Assembly: GCA_030691925.1 (NCBI GenBank)
Contig: JAUYDG010000160.1
Location: forward strand, 1-7,150
From: Nanobdellota archaeon
Lineage (GTDB): Archaea; Nanobdellota; Nanobdellia; SCGC-AAA011-G17; VGLX01
DNA: 7,150 nt
Reading direction: 5' to 3'
Every line of letters starts with the position of its first letter. Within the stretch, counting starts at the first letter, position 1. The translations under genes and the position numbers were made by a program. Positions 1 through 5,602 of the stretch are shown here, one piece after another. The notes under the pieces are model-generated. The model was not told the origin of the DNA. It did no database searches and worked only from the letters and a program-made list of their open reading frames with translations.

Positions 1-42
1 ACGCACCCTCATATTTCTTTTGGCTGAAAACCGTATTCTTGT

Positions 43-927
43 TCAGAAATAGTTTTTGTATGCTTCTAAGTATCTCTTTACTATATATTGTACGAATATG
101 TATTCTTTGCCTGTCAACTGTGATCTTTCTAGTGCGTTGTAGTACTTGTTCCTGTTAGTGTATTGTATGTCAAGCATTGGGTAGCCGTGTTTGTGGAGTA
201 TGAAGTTCATTATCAGCCTGCTTATTCTACAGTTGCCATCGGTGAATGGGTGTATGCTTACGAATTTCAGGTGTGTTAGTGCTGCCAGCTCTATAGGGTG
301 TAGTTTTTTTTTCGCTTTTTCGTACCATTTGAAGAATTCTTGGAGTATTGTGTTGAGTTCGGCGTAGAATGGGAATTCGGCTTTGCTTCTTGCTACTGAT
401 ACTTGATGCCTTCTTATTTTGCCTGCGATTTCGGGTTTGGAGTCTTTGAGTAGGAGTTTGTGCCAGTAAAGTATTATGTTTAGGTTTAGGTCTTTCTCAT
501 ATTTTAGCATTTCGTTAAAAACTTTTTTATGGGCTTCTATCTCTCTGACGTCTGTTATCGGTTTTCCTTTTGGTGTGATGCCTTCTTCGAGCAGGTCTGC
601 GGTTTCTTTCAGTGTTAATGTTCCGCCTTCTATCCTGTTCGTGTCGTAGGTGAATCTTATCATGAAGTTTTCTGTGTTTTTCTCTTTGGCTTGTTTTGGC
701 ATGGAGTGGTATTCTTTTGAGAAGTTCTTCTTGATGGTTTCTAGGTTTTTGAACCATTTTTCTTTGAAGATTTCGTGGAAGAATTGTTGTTTGACTGATT
801 CTATGTCTTGCGGTATTTTTTTCCCTAGGTATTTTTCTTTTTTTTCTACTTTTCCGCCTGTCTTGATCGTGTGTTCCAGGTAGTAGTATTCTTTTCTGCC
901 GAGCTTTCTTTTTCTTATTGTTACCAT
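43..927 (-). CDS. Fic-domain protein, class II (predicted AMP-transferase)
   Basis: This 294-residue protein carries the Fic signature HPFTDGNCR at residues 226-234, inside the context KFVSIHPFTDGN. Fic enzymes usually transfer AMP from ATP to a hydroxyl side chain of a target protein; H226 is the catalytic base and D230/N232/R234 hold the Mg-ATP phosphates. The N-terminal half contains TNRIEG at 96-101, which matches the inhibitory motif (S/T)xxxE(G/N). This makes it a self-inhibited class II Fic protein, so no separate antitoxin is needed, and none lies next to it. Residues 1-50 are a basic, tyrosine-rich extension (KEYYYLEH, KYLGKKIP) seen in archaeal Fic proteins. C233 replaces the usual glycine of DGN(G/K)R, so activity may differ from the canonical reaction. 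The length is normal and I see no frameshift. The gene is monocistronic, with a TATA box about 24-31 bases before ATG. The family is confident; the target is unknown. Confidence 0.93.
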   Translation of the reverse strand: MVTIRKRKLGRKEYYYLEHTIKTGGKVEKKEKYLGKKIPQDIESVKQQFFHEIFKEKWFKNLETIKKNFSKEYHSMPKQAKEKNTENFMIRFTYDTNRIEGGTLTLKETADLLEEGITPKGKPITDVREIEAHKKVFNEMLKYEKDLNLNIILYWHKLLLKDSKPEIAGKIRRHQVSVARSKAEFPFYAELNTILQEFFKWYEKAKKKLHPIELAALTHLKFVSIHPFTDGNCRISRLIMNFILHKHGYPMLDIQYTNRNKYYNALERSQLTGKEYIFVQYIVKRYLEAYKNYF

Positions 928-965
928 AAAGGATTATTTACCCCTACAAGTATTTAAATTTTTCT
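928..965 (-). promoter_or_regulatory. Archaeal promoter of the Fic gene, leaderless
   Basis: Read on the minus strand, TTTAAATA (plus-strand positions 951-958) matches the archaeal TATA consensus and is preceded by an A-rich BRE-like stretch. Its centre lies about 27 bases before the A of ATG (927). Transcription would therefore start at or within a few bases of the start codon. There is no Shine-Dalgarno sequence in the gap. Confidence 0.6.
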
Positions 966-1012
966 ATTTTTGTTCAAAAGTAGTGGTAAGGCATGGCTCT
1001 CCTAACTAGGTA

Positions 1013-1042
1013 GGCGTCTACAAATTCAGAAGAGGTAGTCAC
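1013..1042 (+). repeat. Dispersed block C, copy 1
   Basis: This block of about 30 bases (ggcgtctacaaattcagaag onward) is repeated with a few substitutions and one indel at 3643-3674, directly downstream of repeat copy 2. In one frame both copies read similarly: A-S-T-N-S-E-E-V-V-T-Y-F here and V-S-T-S-S-E-D-V-G-H-F there. Here the codon before the block is TAG where the other copy has TGG. The 10/12 palindrome GTAGGCGTCTAC (1010-1021) spans its left edge. Confidence 0.6.
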
Positions 1043-1065
1043 CTATTTTTACGACGATAAATCTT

Positions 1066-1096
1066 TTCATTAGTAATGCACAAATTTCGAATCAGT
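1066..1096 (+). repeat. Dispersed block X, copy 1
   Basis: This 31-base block contains TAGTAATGCACAA and ends in GAATCAGT. It matches 3395-3425 at 27 of 31 positions without gaps. In one frame both copies keep S-N-A-Q followed two residues later by N-Q. In both spacers it lies upstream of the larger N-type repeat. Confidence 0.65.
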
Positions 1097-1109
1097 GTAT
1101 CTGGGGGCT

Positions 1110-1222
1110 GGGAATCCTTCGAATAAGAAGTACGTGCCACTTCGGGAACGCTCAACATCACGTTAAGGTGTTACGTAAACCACAAAGTAATTCGGAAATT
1201 CTTCCGTTTTTTCTGAGGAAAG
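1110..1222 (+). repeat. Dispersed repeat N, copy 1 (upstream of the AbrB-MazF module)
   Basis: The core starts at TACGTGCCACTTCGGGAA (1131) and runs through TTCGGAAATTCTTCCG to a T-run and GAGGAAAG. It aligns along its whole length with 3519-3635 and, over the core, with 6096-6184 and 6992-7056. The ACTTCGGGAA core, the GTTA(T)CGTAAACC centre and the GGAAATTCTTCCG-T-run end are the most conserved parts. The copy ends within ten bases of the TATA box of the antitoxin gene. It also lies in an open frame (1039-1278) without an early ATG, which may be the relic of a coding sequence. Confidence 0.85.
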
Positions 1223-1275
1223 CATATAAAGGATTGTTCATTTTGGAAGTTTATGGGATCAGAAAGTTTTATAAG
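1223..1275 (+). promoter_or_regulatory. Two TATA boxes for the antitoxin-toxin operon
   Basis: TATAAA at 1225-1230 (centre about 1227) lies 26 bases before ATG 1253. TTTTATAAG at 1267-1275 (centre about 1271) lies 27 bases before ATG 1298. Each has a purine-rich BRE-like segment in front (GAGGAAAG and CAGAAAG). Either box would give a leaderless message, so the promoter in use decides the start codon. Confidence 0.5.
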
Positions 1276-1297
1276 TAAGAAAATTCTTACTAACAAT

Positions 1298-1558
1298 ATG
1301 ATTGTAAAGACAGTTAAAGTATCGGACAAGGGCCAGATAGCCATACCTCAAGAGATAAGGAAAGAAGCAGGGATAAAGAAAGGGGAAGAGCTCATCATAG
1401 TCCAGGACAACGGAACAATACTGCTGGAGAAGGCCCAAAAAGTAGCAACGAAAATGAAAGACGATTTCAAAGACTTACTAAAATTCAGCGAACAGTCACT
1501 GAAAAAAGTATGGGATAACAAAGAAGATAACATCTGGAACGAGTACCTCAAGAAATGA
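1298..1558 (+). CDS. AbrB/MazE/SpoVT-type antitoxin
   Basis: From ATG 1298 this is an 86-residue antitoxin. Residues 3-45 form the swapped-hairpin AbrB fold, with the family motif V-K-V-S-D-K-G-Q-I-A-I-P-x-E-I-R followed by A-G-I-K-K-G-E-E-L. As dimers these bind operator DNA. Residues 50-86 are a charged, amphipathic tail (SLKKVWDNKED..W.EYL) of the kind that wraps around and blocks the toxin. The stop overlaps the toxin start by 4 bases (ATGA), so the genes are translationally coupled, and the complex is expected to repress its own promoter. An alternative ATG at 1253 would add 15 residues (MGSESFISKKILTNN); I prefer 1298 because the AbrB fold normally begins within a few residues of the N-terminus and a TATA box sits 27 bases upstream. 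Family confident, start moderately so. Confidence 0.88.
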   Translation: MIVKTVKVSDKGQIAIPQEIRKEAGIKKGEELIIVQDNGTILLEKAQKVATKMKDDFKDLLKFSEQSLKKVWDNKEDNIWNEYLKK

Positions 1559-1884
1559 AGCAAAAAGAAATAGTGCTGCTGCCTTTTCCATTCACTAACC
1601 TGGAAGAGAGTAAGGTAAGGCCGGCCCTCATAGTCTCTAATGACAGTTTCAATAAAAGGTCTGACGACTGCATAATGGTCCCGTTAACGACTGTAATAGA
1701 AGACACCCCTTATTCTACAATCATAGACCAGGAAGACATGAGCTCCGGAAGACTCCTGAAGCCCAGCATGGTAAAAATTGACAAGGTGTTCACTGTCGAG
1801 AAAAAATTAGCAGTTATGAAAATCGGAAGCGTAAACGATGCGACTTTCAAGAAGATAAAGAACAAACTTCTCGAGATATTTTAA
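1555..1884 (+). CDS. MazF/PemK-family toxin (mRNA endoribonuclease)
   Basis: This 109-residue protein has the MazF/PemK layout: EIVLLPFPFTNL at residues 5-16, the S-K-x-R-P-A-L-I-V-S strand at 19-28, V-P-L-T-T at 42-46, and a late strand S-M-V-K-I-D-K-V-F-T. R22 and T45/T46 correspond to the arginine and Thr/Ser that make up the catalytic pair in characterised MazF enzymes. These cleave single-stranded RNA at short motifs and stop growth when free of antitoxin. The length is typical (about 110). It follows the AbrB antitoxin with an ATGA overlap in the usual antitoxin-toxin order. One oddity is the first strand, which lacks the G-D/E seen in most members (K-E-I-V instead of G-D-I-V). The stop codon merges into a copy of the TCCGGAAAATCTTCAC motif. 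Cleavage specificity cannot be read from the sequence. Confidence 0.92.
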   Translation: MKQKEIVLLPFPFTNLEESKVRPALIVSNDSFNKRSDDCIMVPLTTVIEDTPYSTIIDQEDMSSGRLLKPSMVKIDKVFTVEKKLAVMKIGSVNDATFKKIKNKLLEIF

Positions 1885-2132
1885 GTCCGGAAAATCTTCA
1901 CAAAATCCGAGCGAGTATTTATTAAGAAGCCTAGGTTCAGAGTTATTAACAGGTTGTTAATTTTGAAGAACCGAAAAGCTAATATTTGTATAACACTAAA
2001 ATTAATGAAACGTTAATTTCGGTGTAATAATATCTTCACAAAACCCAGATGGTTTATTTACCTAAATTTAATAAGAAATAATGATTTATCATGTTCAGAT
2101 AAAATCATATAATCTGAATGTTTGATTATGTT
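1885..2132. other. Convergent intergenic region with three inverted repeats
   Basis: No gene is visible in these 248 bases between the convergent MazF and helical-protein genes. Three inverted repeats stand out. ATTAAC/GTTAAT lies at 1945-1961 with a 5-base loop. A longer hairpin spans 1993-2025, with ACAC/GTGT, a 2-nt internal loop, then AAATTAA/TTAATTT around tgaaacg. TTCAGAT/ATCTGAA lies at 2094-2118 with an 11-base loop. The last may end the minus-strand message. ATCTTCACAAAA occurs twice (1894-1905 and 2032-2043), and TCCGGAAAATCTTCAC (1886-1901) is an exact match to 3605-3620 in repeat copy 2, so the region holds degraded repeat material. Confidence 0.5.
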
Positions 2133-2750
2133 TTACAAATGATATTTCTTGATTGATTCGATGATTCGGACGTATTTTTGTAGGCTTTCATTCAGTATTG
2201 ACAGGATTAGCGGCCTTATGGACTTGTAGTAGTATTTCAGTTCTGTGTTGGTTAATTGTTCGTGGTTGAATATCTTTTCCATTATTCTTATCTTTCCCGG
2301 TGAGAATATGTTTGATAATGCCTTGTTTGTGTCTAGTTTGCTTCTCGTCTTGATTTGTTCTTCTAGTAATGTTTCTTCTGGTTTTTTGGCTTTTTTGGAT
2401 TCTTTGAAGGATTCGTGGTAGTATTCGTACTCGTTTTTGGTTATTTCCGCTTTGAGTTTGTATTTTCTGATTATTTCTTTGAGATGTTTGTTGTCCAGGC
2501 CTTCTGATTTGAAGATTTTATCAGCAATGATTATTATCTTGTTGAATTCTTTTTTCAGTTTTGCGTTCAGTTTGCTGGTTATTCGCCTGTAATCAATGTT
2601 TTGCTGCAGCAGTAAGGGTATTGCCAGGTATATCCTTTGGCTTTTGGTTTTTAGTATGTCTATGATTTCTTCTTCATCGGAGGCGTATCCTGGAATCTCT
2701 AGTCCGAACCCTTTTTTTTCTAAGTCCTTGATCAGTTTTGCAGGTATCAT
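2133..2750 (-). CDS. Unrecognised helical protein paired with a nucleotidyltransferase
   Basis: This 205-residue protein is predicted to be almost wholly helical and charged, with no signal peptide or membrane segment. I do not recognise a named domain. Residues 1-60 (beginning MIPAKLIKDLEKKGFG and including RIYLAIPLLLQ) could form a small globular helical unit. Residues 60-140 are lysine/glutamate-rich and possibly coiled. Residues 148-185 (NIFSPGKIRIMEKIF, LTNTELKYYYKSIR) resemble a segment I have seen at the C-terminus of other archaeal proteins, roughly F-S-P-x-x-x-x-I-x-x-K-L...L-T-x-T-E-x-x-Y-Y; a winged-helix role there is a guess. Its start overlaps the stop of the upstream nucleotidyltransferase by 4 bases (ATGA), so the two are translated together. 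It is probably the partner of that enzyme, acting as antitoxin, target or adaptor. ATG 2750 is fixed by the overlap. Confidence 0.8.
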   Translation of the reverse strand: MIPAKLIKDLEKKGFGLEIPGYASDEEEIIDILKTKSQRIYLAIPLLLQQNIDYRRITSKLNAKLKKEFNKIIIIADKIFKSEGLDNKHLKEIIRKYKLKAEITKNEYEYYHESFKESKKAKKPEETLLEEQIKTRSKLDTNKALSNIFSPGKIRIMEKIFNHEQLTNTELKYYYKSIRPLILSILNESLQKYVRIIESIKKYHL

Positions 2751-3307
2751 TTTTTTATCTGCCCTTCTAGGTGTTTGAATTTGGTATCGTAATCAGATAT
2801 CAGTGAGGTTGGGGCTGTTTCGTAATATCTTTTCTTTAATCTGTCAAAGTCAATCTTTTGTGTCCGGATTATTGTTATGATGTCTTCTATGTCTCTCGGC
2901 TCTGACCTGGCTATTTTTGTTATTATGACGTCATACCAGTTTAGGATGTACAGCTTGAGCTTTCCTATATCCCTTACATGCTCGGATAGCTCTTTCCAGT
3001 CGTTTGGCAATGCTGTTCCTAGTATGAACGCATCGTAGAATATGTCTATCCTTGTGTTGTTAAGGTACCAGATGTTGCATATTCTTGAGCTGCTTTTTTC
3101 TTTTAGCCCTGCCAGTTTGAACATCTTTTTTAGCTCTTCGTATTTTAGCGTTGTTAGGAAATCTATGTCTTTGGTTGATTCTTTTATGTTTTTTAGGACC
3201 ATGGCTGTTCCGCCTAGTGCGAAGAGCTCTATGCCCTGGTTTAGGTCTGCTATGAGCTGCAGGAACATTTCCAGGTCCTTAAGGCTAGAGTTTAAAATAT
3301 TTTTCAT
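2747..3307 (-). CDS. DUF6036/AbiEii-like nucleotidyltransferase
   Basis: This 186-residue protein has the minimal nucleotidyltransferase (pol-beta fold) active site. L-G-G-T-A lies at residues 31-35, D47-x-D49 sits in STKDIDFLT, and a third acidic residue, D88, is in TRIDIF. The C-terminal half contains DVIITKIARSEPRDIEDI (126-143), the helix typical of DUF6036/AbiEii-like enzymes. Related enzymes act as toxins in type IV-like toxin-antitoxin systems, transferring nucleotides to RNA or protein; which applies here cannot be told. It is first in a two-gene minus-strand operon with the 205-residue helical protein, overlapping it by 4 bases. In AbiE systems the regulator precedes the enzyme; here the enzyme is first and the partner is a different protein, so this is not a standard AbiE locus. 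All catalytic residues are present and the length is normal. Confidence 0.85.
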   Translation of the reverse strand: MKNILNSSLKDLEMFLQLIADLNQGIELFALGGTAMVLKNIKESTKDIDFLTTLKYEELKKMFKLAGLKEKSSSRICNIWYLNNTRIDIFYDAFILGTALPNDWKELSEHVRDIGKLKLYILNWYDVIITKIARSEPRDIEDIITIIRTQKIDFDRLKKRYYETAPTSLISDYDTKFKHLEGQIKK

Positions 3308-3327
3308 ACGTTTTTGTACTCTTTTTC

Positions 3328-3359
3328 ATATATTTTAGTATGAATATTAATATATAAAC
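3328..3359 (-). promoter_or_regulatory. Candidate promoters of the nucleotidyltransferase operon
   Basis: Two TATA-like boxes are visible on the minus strand. AAAATATATG is at plus positions 3328-3337, about 25 bases before ATG 3307, which would give a leaderless message. TTTATATATTAA is at 3348-3359, which would give a leader of about 20 bases without a Shine-Dalgarno. The first spacing matches the other genes of this window. Confidence 0.45.
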
Positions 3360-3394
3360 ATTTCGGTTCCATAGCGCTGCAATGCACAATTTTG

Positions 3395-3425
3395 TTCACT
3401 AGTAATGCACAAGTTATGAATCAGT
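3395..3425 (+). repeat. Dispersed block X, copy 2
   Basis: This block matches 1066-1096 at 27 of 31 positions without gaps, with TAGTAATGCACAA and GAATCAGT conserved. A second AATGCACAA lies just upstream (3381-3389), so the start of the motif is locally duplicated. It stands about 117 bases before the core of repeat N copy 2, against about 34 in spacer 1, so extra sequence including a TATA-like TTTATAAAA (3472-3480) lies between. Confidence 0.65.
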
Positions 3426-3518
3426 ACGCCTGAAGCGATCTCTTCCATCAGCTTTTGGATTTTTTTTCCTGTTTATAAAACCGTAGGGCAGATTTTCCGA
3501 AAAAATGAAAACAATAAG

Positions 3519-3635
3519 TCCGGAAATCTTTTGGATAACACTTACGTGCACTTCGGGAAACGTTAAACATTATGTTAATGAGTTATCGTAAACCTCAAAA
3601 TAATTCCGGAAAATCTTCACTTTTTTTGAAGAAAC
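3519..3635 (+). repeat. Dispersed repeat N, copy 2
   Basis: This copy aligns with copy 1 from GGAAATCTTTTGGATAA (against GGGAATCCTTCGAATAA), through TTACGTGCACTTCGGGAA, GTTATCGTAAACCTCAAA and TTCCGGAAAATCTTCAC, to a T-run followed by GAAGAAAC (GAGGAAAG in copy 1). It is in the plus orientation like all the others, although the genes on both sides are on the minus strand. Its TTATCG has one extra T compared with TTACG in copies 1 and 4; copy 3 shares that T. Confidence 0.85.
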
Positions 3636-3642
3636 TTGATTG

Positions 3643-3674
3643 GGTGTCTACAAGCTCAGAAGATGTTGGTCACT
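3643..3674 (+). repeat. Dispersed block C, copy 2
   Basis: ggtgtctacaagctcagaag onward repeats block C of 1013-1042. It starts a few bases after repeat N copy 2. An open frame (3539-3685) runs through both without a stop, as if the left and right parts of an older coding unit had been joined. Confidence 0.6.
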
Positions 3675-3691
3675 TTCTTTTTTTTTGAGAA

Positions 3692-5602
3692 TTAGGTTTT
3701 GCGCTTTTTCCTTCCGGTGAGTAGAATAAGTATGCCGCAAACGATCGCGAATATAGCTATTGCTGGCATGTACCATTTGTAGCCTGACTCAGCCACTTTA
3801 ACTTCTCCTTTTACGAGTCCGAGCGCTTCATTTGAAGTGTCGAACGTGTACTGCGTTTTTTTGTCTATGCTTACGTTTTCGAAATAGTTTTCTGTTACGT
3901 TCCCGTCATCCGAAACTCGCATGAACGTGAAGTCGATACTTCCAGATTCATTTCCGACTATTACAAACTTTATTTTCTTGTCCCCGTTTATCCTGATGGC
4001 TTGCCCCACTGTCTCGTCTGAGTCTGTGACGTAATAAGCCCCTTCTCCAATCGTGTTTTCTACTTGTCCGTTCTTATTCAAGCCGAGGTGGTTGCCGTTT
4101 TCATCATACGCGTGGAGTGTTGCGGGACATTTCAGCCAGGCTATCAATTGGGCCGTAGGCTTCGGCTCTTCGTCGCAGTCAGCAAGATTTATCGCACTGC
4201 CATAGATCAAAAGATTCCTTGCTGTTCCATAACTTTCCTCACTTGTCGTGAGTGTTATGTCCTTGCGTATGCCCCATCCGCCTAATGCCATGAGTGGGTG
4301 CTCCCAGCCAGGAAACCAGCGAACTTGTGTAGAGTGTATGTTCGTAACGCAGTAAAGCGGAACGTTTGGAAGTTTCACGCTGTCCACAAGCACAACCCCG
4401 TCTCCTCTCCAGGTGAAATAAATGTCCTCAAGGCCTTTAGTAGTCCACCAGCCAGTCCCTGCAATAGTATAATATTCGATTCCCTGCCTCAAGGGTTGCT
4501 TATTTAAGTCTATAATAAATTGTGCATTAGGCTTCATCTGTTGTAGTGTAAGATACGTTGGGACGCCCCAGATGCTCTCAAAAGCTTTGTTCAAAAGTGT
4601 GTCCAAAACTTTTGTGCCCCATGCGCCATGGTTTGGCGTGCCCATCATTATGAATTTTCTGATATTGTTCTGGTACATGTAGCTTCCAATATAATACCTT
4701 GTAACCAGCCCGCCCATGCTGTGCGAGACTATGTCCACCTTTGTCGCGCTGATCTTCTTACCTGTCGCGCTGATTCTGTTCCCATTATAGATTTTTCCAT
4801 CTTTCACCATTTGGATGAATTTCTGCAGCTCATCCGAGAGCAGCTTTGCGTTATACTTGTTGTCGTCCTGGCTGCTGTAGCTTATGTATCCGTGATGCCA
4901 CCCCTCTTTCCTTACCCGCATCCTGAAAGTTTCCCAAGATTCTGCACTCGACCAGATGCCATGCACAAAGAAAAGTGGGGGTTGCTCAATTGTGAAAGGC
5001 TTCTCGGATAGGTATGTCTCGGGCGATTGTGTTTCGCATGCAGCCATTTTAGGAATGCACCATCCAACTGCATACGCTTCCTGCGGCGCGAGGTAATTTT
5101 TGCTCTTGTCTGCTGAATCTGGCGTAAAGGCTATCTCTTTGTCTGAAATCTTATCTACCTTTCCCTTTAATGTTTCCCCTCCCTTTGGATTGAGCTCGAG
5201 CCCAAATTCTTCGTAATCCCCGGAAAGAACCATTGTGAACTTTATCTTCGAAACGCCATCTGCCGAAACCCCGTCAAAATCAGAAGTCACCATTGCTTGG
5301 CATGCATATTCCTGGCACTCTTCCTCTTCCTCTCCTTCTCCCATGCATTTATCATATGCATCCTGTTCCTCCTGGAGTTTAGCATAGCACGGATCGCTGC
5401 AGCCTGGTTGCTTAAGATAGCCTGTTCCGCACTTGGCATCTAGGCACTGCTTGTGTGCTATGATATCAGGCTCGAAGCAAAGAGCATGACAGCTGCTTGC
5501 AAGAATGATAAGAATCAGCCAAAATATTATCCAATTGCTCTTTTTTATGGTCGCCACCCTGTAAGGAGTTTTGCCAGCAAGTCTTTTAAGTCCTTCATCC
5601 AT
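3692..5602 (-). CDS. Secreted, membrane-anchored alpha/beta-hydrolase (lipase-like)
   Basis: This 636-residue protein acts outside the cell. Residues 24-40 (IIFWLILIILASSCHA) form a signal peptide or anchor. Residues 38-101 hold nine cysteines (C38, 42, 53, 58, 68, 72, 86, 96, 101) and an acidic run (EGEEEEEC), suggesting a disulfide-stabilised head. Residues 102-205 look like a beta-rich Ig-like domain. The hydrolase domain follows: FFVHGIW at 211-217 (oxyanion loop), VDIVSHSMGGLVTRYY at 289-304 with nucleophile S295, GTPNHGAWG at 321-329, and GDGVV at 400-404 with likely catalytic D401. The catalytic histidine is probably H423 or H435. A beta-rich tail (490-600) leads to a membrane helix at about 611-629 and RKKRKT. 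The layout is PGAP1/triacylglycerol-lipase-like; the substrate is unknown. ATG 5602 overlaps the upstream gene by 58 bases; GTG 5557 gives a shorter signal peptide and a 13-base overlap and is plausible. Confidence 0.88.
   Translation of the reverse strand: MDEGLKRLAGKTPYRVATIKKSNWIIFWLILIILASSCHALCFEPDIIAHKQCLDAKCGTGYLKQPGCSDPCYAKLQEEQDAYDKCMGEGEEEEECQEYACQAMVTSDFDGVSADGVSKIKFTMVLSGDYEEFGLELNPKGGETLKGKVDKISDKEIAFTPDSADKSKNYLAPQEAYAVGWCIPKMAACETQSPETYLSEKPFTIEQPPLFFVHGIWSSAESWETFRMRVRKEGWHHGYISYSSQDDNKYNAKLLSDELQKFIQMVKDGKIYNGNRISATGKKISATKVDIVSHSMGGLVTRYYIGSYMYQNNIRKFIMMGTPNHGAWGTKVLDTLLNKAFESIWGVPTYLTLQQMKPNAQFIIDLNKQPLRQGIEYYTIAGTGWWTTKGLEDIYFTWRGDGVVLVDSVKLPNVPLYCVTNIHSTQVRWFPGWEHPLMALGGWGIRKDITLTTSEESYGTARNLLIYGSAINLADCDEEPKPTAQLIAWLKCPATLHAYDENGNHLGLNKNGQVENTIGEGAYYVTDSDETVGQAIRINGDKKIKFVIVGNESGSIDFTFMRVSDDGNVTENYFENVSIDKKTQYTFDTSNEALGLVKGEVKVAESGYKWYMPAIAIFAIVCGILILLTGRKKRKT

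Noticed and set aside
1..42. Start of another minus-strand gene at ATG 12-10
   Set aside because: Only four codons are visible, with no TATA box at the usual distance. Nothing can be supported.
527..883. Overlapping frames within the Fic gene
   Set aside because: Low-complexity arginine or phenylalanine-rich translations inside a clearly coding Fic sequence; no family features.
928..1297. tRNA or other classical RNA gene in the spacers
   Set aside because: No cloverleaf, T-loop GTTC-A/G-A-x-x-C pattern or CCA end could be found; the spacers are explained better by the repeat blocks.
2747..3307. Standard AbiE toxin-antitoxin locus
   Set aside because: AbiEi-type winged-helix regulator is not recognisable and the gene order is reversed.
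4064..5011. Plus-strand open frames opposite the hydrolase gene
   Set aside because: They lie wholly antisense to a protein with clear signal peptide, catalytic motifs and membrane anchor, have no promoter or recognisable motif, and are expected shadows.
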